Below, piece by piece: positions 26,269 to 34,836 of a stretch of DNA of 64,000 nucleotides. This DNA is from Treponema medium. GTDB lineage: Bacteria; Spirochaetota; Spirochaetia; Treponematales; Treponemataceae. How positions within the stretch are numbered: the first letter of the stretch is position 1; each line of letters opens with the position of its first letter. The stretch lies in the NCBI RefSeq assembly GCF_017161265.1, contig NZ_CP031393.1:1984001-2048000 (forward strand). The letters run 5' to 3'. The notes beneath the pieces were generated by a model that did no database searches, was not told the DNA's origin, and saw nothing but the letters and a program-made list of their open reading frames with translations. The position numbers were made by a program, and so were the translations under genes.

Positions 26269-26517
26269 ATTATTATATCCTTTATTTTATAAAACCAATC
26301 TATAGTTTAATCAAGATAATATAATCTTGTATCTCTTTAAGTATAGCTGAATCAATTAGTTTTTTCAACTAGAAAATCCAATATTTAATAAAAATAATTT
26401 CTTCAAAATCGTGAAAAATAAAGAGTAAAGGAGCAATTATGCGCATTTTATTCATAATATTTCATATTTTTTATGGTTCAAACCTTAAATTGAAGAACTT
26501 TTCCGTCGTCTTTTAAC

Positions 26518-26672
26518 CTATTCAATATCTTTTATAAATTTTACGGCATTTTCAATGTTTTTAACATTGGGATGCCCTTTGGCTAGGACAGCGAAGAATT
26601 TAAATAGGCCGTAGGTATCAAAGCCCTTGCATTCAAATGATCCTAAAACATCAAAACCTTTACTTTTTAAAT
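26518..26672 (-). pseudogene. Flavodoxin C-terminal remnant
   Basis: A frame ending at TAG 26518-26520 reads 'KGFDVLGSFECKGFDTYGLF', then 'AKGHPNVKNIENAVKFIKDI'. These are the standard closing motifs of small flavodoxins, including G-H-P-N. The FMN-binding N-terminal half is absent. The remainder of 26269-26517 is AT-rich and shows nothing. Confidence 0.65.
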
Positions 26673-27264
26673 GAGAAGAAAATTTTTATGCGTATATAAT
26701 AGCTGTTTTTCATAACATCTCTACACGAATAAAATTTTATTTCTATATTAGTTATCAAGGTTTGTTTATTATAACCTTTTCCCGATATTTTTTCTGTAAT
26801 TTCGCCTATTGTAATATTGCCATCTATCTTTATCTCGTATGTAAATAACACGGTATTTTCCTATTTTATATTTGCTTCAATAAATATTTTATAGATACCT
26901 TTTCTACCGGTTCTTCGTTTTCATTTTTGATATCCCATTGCAATTGAATCTTTCCTGATTTAGGAGTCACACTGCTTATTCCATCTATGTCGGTATCTTT
27001 TACGTTTTTTCTCCATGAGGGCAGACTTTCAGGCCGTTTTTCCCAACCTTTTCTTGCTGTAAAATCGGTAACAAATAAATTTTTTACGAGCATTCCTTTT
27101 TCGTTTTCGACCCATACAGCAAATTGATTACTCGCAAGCCTTAATTTTTTGCTAAAATCAAAACTTATGCTTATGGTATTTTTCTGGATACTCAGTTCCT
27201 CTGCAGATATATTTACAGAAAATGCTGTAAATATAATTAGAATAGTCAATATTATTTTTTTCAT
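26660..27264 (-). pseudogene. DUF2271 secreted protein gene, frameshifted and interrupted
   Basis: The intact first part (27264-26866) has a signal peptide ('MKKIILTILIIFTAFSVNIS') and the DUF2271 core 'NQFAVWVENEKGMLVKNLFV', with 'SVTPKSGKIQLQWD'. Near 26899 a one-base loss shifts the frame. The correct continuation, 'IYKIFIEANIK', is then stopped by TAG at 26861-26863 before 'ENTVLFTYEIKIDGNI', which is the expected last strand. DUF2271 proteins accompany flavin-based redox systems, which fits the adjacent flavodoxin remnant. Confidence 0.65.
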
Positions 27265-27297
27265 GTTACACCTGCCTTTTCTTAGTAATTAAGCATA

Positions 27298-27753
27298 TTA
27301 ACTTTCCCAATCAATGGCTATGATCTTTGCATCTTCACCGAATTTTACGCAGAGTATTTCATCGCTTTCATCAGGCGCAATCATAAAATCCATTGTGATA
27401 TGCGGCCCTTCACTTTCAATCCATAAGCCGATATTGGTTATCTTCATTTTACTTACAAACTCGGTAATATCACTCGGTAAATCTTCCAGTCCGCATTCTT
27501 CAATATGAAAGTCAATATAGTAGCTGTCATCTTTTAAATATGTTATCAGTGCTTTTCTTGCTTCTTTTATTTTATCGTCTATGTTCTCAAGAAACTGTGC
27601 ATAAAGGTCGAGTATGCCGGTAGATGGTTCTACATTTTTGCCGAGCCAAAGCCATGTGTCGATCCCCTGAATCTCTTTTTCCCAAATTACTTCCACATCA
27701 TCTGTTGTTGCAAGATTCAACTGACCGAAGTATTGATGCTCCATTTTTTTCAT
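27298..27753 (-). CDS. DUF2004 family protein
   Basis: This is a 151-residue soluble protein beginning 'MKKMEHQYFGQLNLATTDDV', then 'WEKEIQGIDTWLWLG', with the acidic beta-rich end 'ITMDFMIAPDESDEILCVKF'. It matches the DUF2004 layout: Y-F-G-x-L start, W-E-x-E-I, and a lone helix in the middle. The family is common in immunity arrays and no reaction is known. 'cggag' lies nine bases before ATG 27753. A copy of repeat C abuts its 5' side. Confidence 0.7.
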   Translation of the reverse strand: MKKMEHQYFGQLNLATTDDVEVIWEKEIQGIDTWLWLGKNVEPSTGILDLYAQFLENIDDKIKEARKALITYLKDDSYYIDFHIEECGLEDLPSDITEFVSKMKITNIGLWIESEGPHITMDFMIAPDESDEILCVKFGEDAKIIAIDWES

Positions 27754-27762
27754 AACTTAATC

Positions 27763-27943
27763 TCCGATAAAAACTTTTTGCAGCAAATATCAATTTGCAA
27801 AAAAAGTTTTTTCCGTGCTTTTGCAACGAAGTTAAAAAGCACATATAATAATGCGACGTTTGTCGAAAGACAAACTCGGCAGATAAACAGTGAGGCTGAA
27901 TTCCTGCCGAACTGTTTATCATGACTCCGATAAAAACTTTTTG
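27763..27943. repeat. Repeat C, second copy, bounded by 19-bp direct repeats
   Basis: 'ctccgataaaaactttttg' occurs at 27763-27781 and again at 27925-27943. Between them lie hairpins 'gtgctttt'/'aaaaagcac', 'gtttgtc'/'gacaaac' (27858-27875, GAAA loop) and 'gataaacagt'/'actgtttatc' (27882-27920). The middle module has the flanks 'cgacgtt' and 'aactcg' seen in the triple-hairpin repeats near 59.6 and 62.7 kb. Confidence 0.8.
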
Positions 27944-28028
27944 TAAGTATATCAAAAAATGAAACTTTTGTCTGTGGACACAGGTACTGATAAATACTAT
28001 ATTATTTAATCTTTATGTGGAGGTTTAT

Positions 28029-28742
28029 ATGATACCGACAAAAGAATGGATTGAAAAATATGAAAAAGTGAAGGAGCTGCTTGTATCTCCGGTGCATTAC
28101 GGTAACTTGTTTTCTCAAGATGAAGTACAGGGGAAAAAGTTATTTATATTGCCGATGGGAACCGTGCATTTTCCGACGGGAAATATTTTGGTGCGTGATC
28201 CGCTTGTCTACCTTGACAAAAATGAGGAGCCGTATCTGCAAAAAGTACCTACAGGAATTTTTCCATTAGAAACTTTAGTTGCCGAAATAGAAGAAGACCA
28301 TTACCGATATGTTGCAACACGGGTAAAATTTTCCAATGAAAAGGCTGCCGTATATCGAGAAGCTTTAACGGGTAATGAAGATTTGGACGACGTCAATGGA
28401 GAAAGTTTTTTCGGGTTTAATGTCGATGCAGGGCTTGCAACGGTTGTCGATGTAAAAACACGGGATGCCTATTGCGATTTTGAAAGCCGTTGGGCAAACG
28501 AAAATCCCGACAAAAATATATACGACGATTATTTTGCAAAAGAGTTCAAAAAGAGTTATGCAGCAAATCCACGCTTTCAGCGAGATGGCGGGGACTGGAT
28601 TAACTATCCGTTAGAAGGAACGGACTTGACCGTTCCTATGATACAAAGCGGTTTCGGTGATGGAAAATATCCGGTATATTTCGGCTACGATAAAAACGAT
28701 GCCATCTGTGAACTTGTCATCGAATATATTTTCGCCGGATAA
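28029..28742 (+). CDS. DUF4241 family protein
   Basis: The product is 237 residues from ATG 28029, with 'ggagg' at 28019-28023. It is a clear DUF4241 protein: 'VHFPTGNILVRDPLVYLDKN', 'PTGIFPLETLVAEIEEDHYR', 'FFGFNVDAGLATVVDVKT' and 'GFGDGKYPVYFGYDKNDAI', in family order and length. DUF4241 proteins are found with immunity genes and have no known enzyme activity. It is followed by a TfoX-like gene on the same strand. Confidence 0.85.
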   Translation: MIPTKEWIEKYEKVKELLVSPVHYGNLFSQDEVQGKKLFILPMGTVHFPTGNILVRDPLVYLDKNEEPYLQKVPTGIFPLETLVAEIEEDHYRYVATRVKFSNEKAAVYREALTGNEDLDDVNGESFFGFNVDAGLATVVDVKTRDAYCDFESRWANENPDKNIYDDYFAKEFKKSYAANPRFQRDGGDWINYPLEGTDLTVPMIQSGFGDGKYPVYFGYDKNDAICELVIEYIFAG

Positions 28743-28782
28743 AAATAGCGATGTATATTTGATAGAGAAAAATTAGAATTTG

Positions 28783-29112
28783 ATGGGGACAATCAAGGTG
28801 AATGAATTTAATGAATATATTCGCGATAGTTTTTCTGAATCCGGCGATATTGTCATAAAATCTATGATGGGCGGATACCTTGTATATTTTAACGGTAAGC
28901 TGATAGGTGACATTTGCAATAATGAATTGTTTTTAAAGAGAACGCCGACATCGGACAGACTGCTTGCAGATTCCGAACTGCGTTATCCGTATGAAGGTTC
29001 AAAGACCCTGATGCATGTATTTGATAGTTTTGATGATAAGGCTCTAATTCTGGAACTTCTGGATGGTATGTATGCTGAACTTCCGGAAAAGAAACCCGCG
29101 AAAGCCAGATAA
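28783..29112 (+). CDS. TfoX N-terminal domain protein
   Basis: The product is 109 residues. The TfoX-N core is visible: 'IVIKSMMGGYLVYFNGKLIG', then 'NNELFLKRTPTSDRLL' and the helix 'DKALILELLDGMY'. TfoX/Sxy proteins promote competence in Gammaproteobacteria, but single-domain copies elsewhere have no settled role. The start at 28783 is tentative because no ribosome site is visible. The gene ends before a clear terminator hairpin. Confidence 0.75.
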   Translation: MGTIKVNEFNEYIRDSFSESGDIVIKSMMGGYLVYFNGKLIGDICNNELFLKRTPTSDRLLADSELRYPYEGSKTLMHVFDSFDDKALILELLDGMYAELPEKKPAKAR

Positions 29113-29200
29113 GAAAGACAAATTCCAGTTTTTTAGAGATAAAAATTACAGTTTGTCGAAATGAAATAATTAAATAAAACCTATACCTTATCAACTTACG

Positions 29201-29234
29201 AAACAGTAAATCAAATCGGTTTACTGTTTTTTCT
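29201..29234 (+). terminator. Rho-independent terminator
   Basis: A perfect 10-bp stem, 'aaacagtaaa' (29201-29210) with 'tttactgttt' (29220-29229), has a nine-base loop and is followed by T-rich 'tttttc'. It lies 88 bases after the TfoX-like stop and serves that strand. Confidence 0.75.
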
Positions 29235-29298
29235 TTGCTCAAAATCAAGAAGAAAGGACAGAAAGAGGAAAAGGCAAAAGTGCAGTAGCGGCTTTCGC

Positions 29299-29964
29299 CT
29301 ACGTATCCATCGAAATATCGAACCAATCGGATTCTTCGGAAATAAGCCATTCAAGTCCGCGTCTTCGTTCCATCAAAACATCGGGATTTAAGTTTTTGAT
29401 TTCCGTTTCGGGACGAAGCCGTTTTTCCTCCGTTGCCCAATGATAACGGTAGTGCAGATCGAGCATATCCAGTATTTCTTCTATACCGCGGAGTCTGCAC
29501 TGTGCTTTAAACGCAGTTTTCCCATCGGTGTCGCCGACCAGCTTTATCGCTCTCTCCACATCACAGATAGTGTTCGGATACGAAATATCTTCGACCAAGC
29601 CCAAAGCCCACACAAGCGACCAATAAGCTTCATAAGTCCAGCAGACATCGATGACATCCTGTTCGCTGTATGTTCCGTCAAAAAGCCGTTTTTCTTTTTC
29701 CAAAAGGCAGTCCGATACTTCATATTTTTCAAGCAACCGTAAAAAAAGCTCCTTCGATTCTTCATACCCTTGCTCATTATGAATGTCTTGAGCCAACTGA
29801 ATCGACAAAAGACACGCGATGGCTCTGTCACAGATTTCCCCAAAGCTTTTAAGCTTCGCCTCTTTTGATGATTCCACCAAGGGCAGTTCTTCCATACATG
29901 CGATTCCCATTCCCTTTATTTTTGCATTCGATTTTTCACGCCGATCTTCAGGTCTTATGTACAT
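29299..29964 (-). CDS. DUF4272 family protein
   Basis: The product is 221 residues from ATG 29964, which has 'aggag' upstream; a longer frame to 30000 lacks one. DUF4272 landmarks are 'GMGIACMEELPLVESSKEA', 'EICDRAIACLLSIQLAQDI', 'TYEAYWSLVWALGLVEDISY', 'CRLRGIEEILDMLDLHYRYH' and the end 'RRRGLEWLISEESDWFDISM', 'DT'. Biochemical function is unknown. The family is frequent next to other immunity-type DUFs. Confidence 0.85.
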   Translation of the reverse strand: MYIRPEDRREKSNAKIKGMGIACMEELPLVESSKEAKLKSFGEICDRAIACLLSIQLAQDIHNEQGYEESKELFLRLLEKYEVSDCLLEKEKRLFDGTYSEQDVIDVCWTYEAYWSLVWALGLVEDISYPNTICDVERAIKLVGDTDGKTAFKAQCRLRGIEEILDMLDLHYRYHWATEEKRLRPETEIKNLNPDVLMERRRGLEWLISEESDWFDISMDT

Positions 29965-30086
29965 AAGAATTCTCCTGTTGTTTATATTGGGAACCTCCAA
30001 AACTAGAGGTTTTCCTTAGATTTAATTTGCGATTATATCAAAAACTGCGATTGTTGATAACTGTTAGAAAAGCACCTTAAACATGG

Positions 30087-30092
30087 TATAAT
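30087..30092 (+). promoter_or_regulatory. Candidate -10 box for the ATPase gene
   Basis: TATAAT lies in 'caccttaaacatggtataatg' and closely resembles the promoter region at 8800-8819. It lies 75 bases before the likely start at 30168. Confidence 0.4.
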
Positions 30093-30167
30093 GTTACCTT
30101 AGCATATTTGACTTGATAAACAGAATTATCGTATCTAAATGAATTTTATCAAAAACCCGGACTAAGA

Positions 30168-31523
30168 ATGACTGTTATATACGGGCGCAGACGTATTGGC
30201 AAATCTACCCTTATTTCGGAATTTGTGAAAGATAAAAAGGTGATTTTTTATACAGCCACTAAAGTGGGTAAAGAAAGGAATTTGGAATTATTTTCAAAAC
30301 AGGTAACGGATGTATTTTTAGCAGGTATTGAAGACATAAACTTTCGTACAATTGAGGCCGTGTTTGACTTTATTGCACAAAATATGTCAGATGAAAAAAT
30401 ACTGCTGGTAATTGATGAATTACCGTATTGGGCAGAAAAAGATGAAGCGCTACTTTCAGTATTACAAAAGTATATTGATACCGTTTGGCGGGATAAAAAC
30501 TTAAAAATTATACTGTGCGGATCTGCATTAAGCTTTATGGAAAATAAAGTACTGAGTGAAAAAAGCCCGTTATTTGGAAGACGGGATTCTCAAATAAAAT
30601 TAGAAGCATTTGACTATTTGGATGCAGCTCAATTCGTACCAAAGTATTCTTATGAGGATAAAGCAATCTGCTACGGAATTACCGGCGGTGTAGCAAAGTA
30701 TCTGTCAATGATTGATCCTAAGAAAAATCTTGATGAAAATATTGTACGGTTATTCTTTCGAACAGACGGATATTTATATGATGAAACAAGAAACCTTCTG
30801 ACACAGGAATTTTCAGACATAACAGTGGTTAATAATATAATTGAGCAGATTGCATCAGGAAAAAATACCATCAATGTTATCGCTAACAAAATAAATGAAA
30901 AAGAGCCGACAATTCTCTATTCTCTTGAAAAATTAATAAGTGTCGGGTTGGTAGAAAAGAAAAAATGTATTACAGAGGAAAATAATAAGAAAAAGACACA
31001 GTACGTTTTAAAAGACCACATGTTTAAGTTTTGGTATGCATTTATTCCAAAGGCTGCCAGCGTAATAGAAATGGGACAGGGAAAGCTGTATTATAAAAAA
31101 GCAGTAAAACCGGTTTTACATTTTTTTATGGGAACAGTATTTGAGGATATGTGCAGATATTATACATTGCGACAAGGCGTTCTTGAAAAATTTAATTGTT
31201 TTATTACCGCGGTTGGTACATGGTGGGGAACGGAAACAGTTTTGAATAGCAATGGAGAGAAAGTCGTACAATCTGTTGATATTGATGTGGTTGCATTGTC
31301 AGAAATGGAAAAAAAGGCGGTCATAGGAGAGTGTAAATTTAAGCATGAAAAGATAGATAAGGGAATATATGAAACGTTGATACGACGGGCAAATGTAATA
31401 TCACCGACATACGACATAATAACGTATATTTTGTTTTCACTGTCAGGTTATACAAAATGGTTTGATACTTTACAGGATGAAAAAGTGATATTAGTATCGC
31501 TTAAAGAGATGTATGAGCAGTAA
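30168..31523 (+). CDS. AAA ATPase of the archaeal-type/DUF234 family, N-terminus shortened
   Basis: The product is 451 residues. The P-loop 'IYGRRRIGKSTLI' is at residues 4-16, Walker B 'ILLVIDELPYW' at about 77-87, and 'KIILCGSALSFMENK' follows. The C-terminal part has a winged-helix section and a DUF234 nuclease-like region ('VQSVDIDVVALSE', 'VIGECKFKHEKID'; the D...E-x-K pattern suits a PD-(D/E)XK fold). The frame upstream of ATG 30168 still encodes the family's usual lead 'TELSYLNEFYQKPGLRM', but a stop at 30117 and lack of a start suggest decay of the 5' end. Confidence 0.8.
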   Translation: MTVIYGRRRIGKSTLISEFVKDKKVIFYTATKVGKERNLELFSKQVTDVFLAGIEDINFRTIEAVFDFIAQNMSDEKILLVIDELPYWAEKDEALLSVLQKYIDTVWRDKNLKIILCGSALSFMENKVLSEKSPLFGRRDSQIKLEAFDYLDAAQFVPKYSYEDKAICYGITGGVAKYLSMIDPKKNLDENIVRLFFRTDGYLYDETRNLLTQEFSDITVVNNIIEQIASGKNTINVIANKINEKEPTILYSLEKLISVGLVEKKKCITEENNKKKTQYVLKDHMFKFWYAFIPKAASVIEMGQGKLYYKKAVKPVLHFFMGTVFEDMCRYYTLRQGVLEKFNCFITAVGTWWGTETVLNSNGEKVVQSVDIDVVALSEMEKKAVIGECKFKHEKIDKGIYETLIRRANVISPTYDIITYILFSLSGYTKWFDTLQDEKVILVSLKEMYEQ

Positions 31524-31600
31524 CAAAATTAAAATAAACATTGCTCATTGAGAGTTTATATGATGGAGCCGATGGATGAGGTGAAAGAGAGGTTTTAAAA

Positions 31601-31825
31601 ATGGAAATAGGAAAGATCTACCTTGTTAAAAAAGATATTTTTAGTTTTAAGGCAGGAGAGCTTTGGACACTGAAAGATAAAGGCTATCAATTTTATTATG
31701 GTGAACATAACTTCGTATTTGCTGATAAAGAAAAACATAATAAGTTTTTAGTGCTGCGTGATGTAGATGATGAAGACATGAAAATATATTACCATTTAGA
31801 AGAGTATTTTGCAGAAATTACTTGA
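31601..31825 (+). CDS. DUF3601-like small protein
   Basis: The product is 74 residues: 'MEIGKIYLVKKDIFSFKAGE', 'LWTLKDKGYQFYYGEHNFVF' and 'KFLVLRDVDDEDMKIYYHLE'. The layout of short beta-strands fits DUF3601, by eye only. A ribosome site 'gagagg' precedes ATG 31601. Its TGA overlaps the TTG of the next gene, so the two are coupled. Confidence 0.55.
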   Translation: MEIGKIYLVKKDIFSFKAGELWTLKDKGYQFYYGEHNFVFADKEKHNKFLVLRDVDDEDMKIYYHLEEYFAEIT

Positions 31826-32439
31826 ATAATACTAAGAAAGAGACAATAGAGCAGCTTGAATATATAGAGAATTTTATCACTGAAAAGCAGATAATGTATA
31901 TGAAGAAAGCGTTAAAAAAGGAGTTGCAAAGGATGAGAAGAATAACATTTCAATACAATAAATATTCACCCGGTGTATTGTATATTATGGTGTTCTTTGG
32001 AGTAACTCTTGGACTTTTGACTTTTTATGCATTTCTTGTGTTCTCCGGTATTGAGAAAGGACCGGAATATGGACCGGTATATTTCAGAGAACATCCTATG
32101 CATGCTGTTTATTTGATATTCGGTTTAATTCCTATTGCTATGTCGCTACCGGCATGGATTGCTGCAAAATGTTGGAGCAGCAAGGAGGAAGAGGCACAGC
32201 TTGAACTATATGAAGATCATGCCGTTTTATATTGGAAAAATAAAGAATTCTTCATCAAAAAGGGAGCGGTAAATATTAAGATTCCCGAACCACAGCCTTA
32301 TTGGTATAAAACTTACGTATTAAAAATACCAAGACACAGAGTTGTCTTGGTTGGATCCATAAAAGAGACAAAAGAAAAGAGAAGAAAACAGTCTTCTTTG
32401 GATATTGCAATGGAGGAGCTCTCAGCTTACAAAAAGTAA
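31822..32439 (+). CDS. Two-helix membrane protein
   Basis: The product is 205 residues if read from the overlapping TTG at 31822; ATG 31894 is an alternative. Hydrophobic segments lie near residues 53-75 ('LYIMVFFGVTLGLLTFYAFL') and 93-113. The C-terminal domain is cytosolic and basic ('LKIPRHRVVLVGSIKETKEK'). The N-terminal coding part contains 'gaattttatcactgaaaagc', shared with the end of the small membrane gene at 16171-16386, so the 5' end may be recombinant. No family is recognised. Confidence 0.5.
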   Translation: MNNTKKETIEQLEYIENFITEKQIMYMKKALKKELQRMRRITFQYNKYSPGVLYIMVFFGVTLGLLTFYAFLVFSGIEKGPEYGPVYFREHPMHAVYLIFGLIPIAMSLPAWIAAKCWSSKEEEAQLELYEDHAVLYWKNKEFFIKKGAVNIKIPEPQPYWYKTYVLKIPRHRVVLVGSIKETKEKRRKQSSLDIAMEELSAYKK

Positions 32440-32507
32440 AAAGCCGATTGTATATAAACTTCCAATGACCGATGCAACCGCCTGTATCGACCGTCAAAGA
32501 AGAAATC

Positions 32508-32575
32508 ATAAAGGAAGACATTTGATGAATTGCAATGTAAAGAAAATAAGGAAAGATTGCATTACGAGTTTGTAG
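32508..32575 (+). pseudogene. Remnant copy of the transglutaminase-like gene's end
   Basis: 'ggaagacatttgatgaattg', followed by 'caatgtaaagaaaataagga', matches 16090-16129 with a few changes, including the coding for the C-terminal 'LMNCNVKKIR'. Only the tail of the gene is present, so it marks an ancient duplication or exchange between the two places. Confidence 0.6.
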
Positions 32576-32581
32576 AAATCA

Positions 32582-32700
32582 ATATACCCCGACGCAGAGC
32601 ATTCGTCAAAACTATACATCCGTGTATAGTTTTGACTGCAATGGTGTGGCTCTGTCACACCATTGCTACTGCGTGGAACAACCGCCATCCATGGCGGTAG
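32582..32700 (+). repeat. Triple-hairpin unit joined to a repeat A fragment
   Basis: This begins with a repeat A piece ('ataccccgacgcagagc'). Hairpin H3 follows, 'gtcaaaactataca'/'tgtatagttttgac' (32605-32636, loop TCCG), then H2 'gcaatggtgtg'/'cacaccattgc' (32638-32666), linker 'tactgcgtggaaca', and H1 'accgccat'/'atggcggt' (32681-32698). The order and linker match the units near 60.4 and 60.7 kb. It marks the end of the accessory island. Confidence 0.8.
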
Positions 32701-32767
32701 ATGAACGGCAGATATTACACCCTCTACACGGATAGCATGATAAATGTATCTACCGTTCTCACTTCTT

Positions 32768-34588
32768 TCAATGCATAAAAAACGGTAAAAAGGAGCTCCA
32801 TTCGCGGAGACGGATTGCTTCTTCGACGTGAGCCGCAGCGATTACATCTTCCTGTGCGAGGTCGGCAATGGTACGCGCAATCTTTAAAATTGCGTGGCTG
32901 CCTCTTCCCGAAAGTTCTTTTTTTTCGGCATTATGGGTAAAAATACGCTCCGCGTCGCCGGTTAGCGGACACAATGCCGACAGGGCTGACGGAGTTAGAT
33001 GGACATTTTTATAAGACAGCTGCACACCAGTTGATTGTACAGTATAGGAAGGGATGATACCATCGGCCTTTTTGTTTATGGGTTTCCCCGTCGTCATTCC
33101 AGTTGTTCCTTTACGCAGATATGCGGCGTAACGCTCTCTTTGCATTTTATCCGAAGCTGCAATTTTTTTGCGCATATCCGCGGTATTATAACACGGCTTT
33201 TCCGGCAGCCCGTATGCTTGAGGAGGAAACACCGGAATCCGCAAGTCGATGCGGTCGATTAACGGCGCCGTCAGTTTTTTCCAGTATTGTTCAACTACGG
33301 CAGGCATGCACGTACATACTTTACCATCGGCGCCGAGATTTCCGCACGGACATGAGTTAAGCGCCATGAGAAGCTGGAAGCGAGCAGGGAAGGTACTCGT
33401 CCTTCCCGCACGGCTCAAAGTAACGGTTCCCGTCTCCAGCGGCGCACGGAGTGTTTGCAGCACCGTTTGCTTAAATTGTACAGCTTCATCCAAAAAAAGT
33501 GTTCCGCCGTGCGCAAGGGAGATTTCGCCGGGCATACATTTTCCGGCGCCTCCGATCATTCCTTCAAGGCTGGCATTCGGATGCGGCATTCTAAACGGCG
33601 GACGTTTAATCCGCACATCATGACCGCGCATACTCGGTAAAAGACCTGCGATGCTATAGATATGGGTAACCTCTTCCGCCGTTTTCGGGTCTAGGTCGGG
33701 TAGTAAGCTTGCAAAGCGCTGCATCGAAAGCGTTTTACCGCAGCCGGGTGGCCCGTAGGCAAGTACGCTGTGTCCGCCTGCCGCGGCGATGTGCAAAGCC
33801 CGCACCAGTTCGCGTTGCCCGTAAACCTCCTCGAAAAAGCCGCCCGTACCCGTATTGGCGGCAGCATCTGCTTGACTTGGTTCCGACCATGATGCGGTAG
33901 TGGAAATTATCGGTTCCACCGCCGTGCCAGTGCAGTATGCCGTTTTCCCTTGAATAAGAGCACTGCCACCGTGAATTGCTACGGTGTCTTGCCGTAATGA
34001 GTTGCTTATGTGTCCGATAGCCTCCTGTGCCGGTGCGCCGCCGTTTTTTTCGCCTGTGTTTGATTTGCAGTCTTTTTCTGTGCGCAATTCCGCTTCAATC
34101 GCATAGAGGCATTCCAAAGCTTCCCGCAGCGTTTCAACACCGTATATGCGCACCCCCTGCTGGATACGGGCTTCCGCTTCATTTTCTTTCGGTACGATAA
34201 AGTACTCAATTCCGGCGGCGGTTCCCGAAATTAAAGCGCCCAATACGCCCCGCACCGGCCTCACTCGTCCCGAAAGTTCCAGCTCTCCGATTACCATAAC
34301 CGGTGTATCGAGCGCGCAATCGGCCTGCAATACGGCAAGGGCAATGGGCAGGTCAAACCCGCTGCCTTCTTTTTTCTGATCGGCAGGGCTTAAATTTATC
34401 AGTATCCGTTCTTGTGGAAAAGACAACTCGGAATTACTGATAGCAGCGCGCATCCGTTCCCGTGCCTCTTTTACCGCCGAACCCGGTAGTCCGACAATAT
34501 CGACAATCGGCAGCCCACGCCGCAAATCCGCTTCAACCTTGATAATCTCCCCCTCATAGCCGAAGGAGGCAAAACTCATAATAGTCAT
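32768..34588 (-). CDS. comM: ComM/YifB-family AAA ATPase (Mg-chelatase-like)
   Basis: The product is 606 residues from ATG 34588 ('gggaga' upstream), longer than the usual ~506. The N-terminal Lon-like domain is seen in 'GLPIVDIVGLPGSAVKEARE' and 'INLSPADQKKEGSGFDLPIA'. Walker A is 'AYGPPGCGKTLS', Walker B 'GGTLFLDEA', then 'SCPCGNLGADGKVCTC' and the C-terminal lid. The family acts as a branch-migration helicase in natural transformation. The extra length is a low-complexity linker of about 75 residues before the AAA domain and a basic insert near 'AYLRKGTTGMTTGKP'. Confidence 0.9.
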   Translation of the reverse strand: MTIMSFASFGYEGEIIKVEADLRRGLPIVDIVGLPGSAVKEARERMRAAISNSELSFPQERILINLSPADQKKEGSGFDLPIALAVLQADCALDTPVMVIGELELSGRVRPVRGVLGALISGTAAGIEYFIVPKENEAEARIQQGVRIYGVETLREALECLYAIEAELRTEKDCKSNTGEKNGGAPAQEAIGHISNSLRQDTVAIHGGSALIQGKTAYCTGTAVEPIISTTASWSEPSQADAAANTGTGGFFEEVYGQRELVRALHIAAAGGHSVLAYGPPGCGKTLSMQRFASLLPDLDPKTAEEVTHIYSIAGLLPSMRGHDVRIKRPPFRMPHPNASLEGMIGGAGKCMPGEISLAHGGTLFLDEAVQFKQTVLQTLRAPLETGTVTLSRAGRTSTFPARFQLLMALNSCPCGNLGADGKVCTCMPAVVEQYWKKLTAPLIDRIDLRIPVFPPQAYGLPEKPCYNTADMRKKIAASDKMQRERYAAYLRKGTTGMTTGKPINKKADGIIPSYTVQSTGVQLSYKNVHLTPSALSALCPLTGDAERIFTHNAEKKELSGRGSHAILKIARTIADLAQEDVIAAAHVEEAIRLREWSSFLPFFMH

Positions 34589-34836
34589 TTTTTTCTCCCA
34601 TAAAAACCGTGCTATTGTACGGCTTTTATTTACGCTCCTCATCCTGCCACCGTCTCATAAAAAACACGATGGTTGCAGTTTCTTAAAGGATATATAGGGC
34701 ATGAGCCGCAATTCGGCTAAAGATTTGAGAGAAAAAGTGCCGTTTTTATGAACATTTTAAGAAAAAATGTGCTATTTTAAGCATCGAGGGAGATTAAAAA
34801 CGATGGAAACTCATCTTCAAGAATGAATACTCTGTA

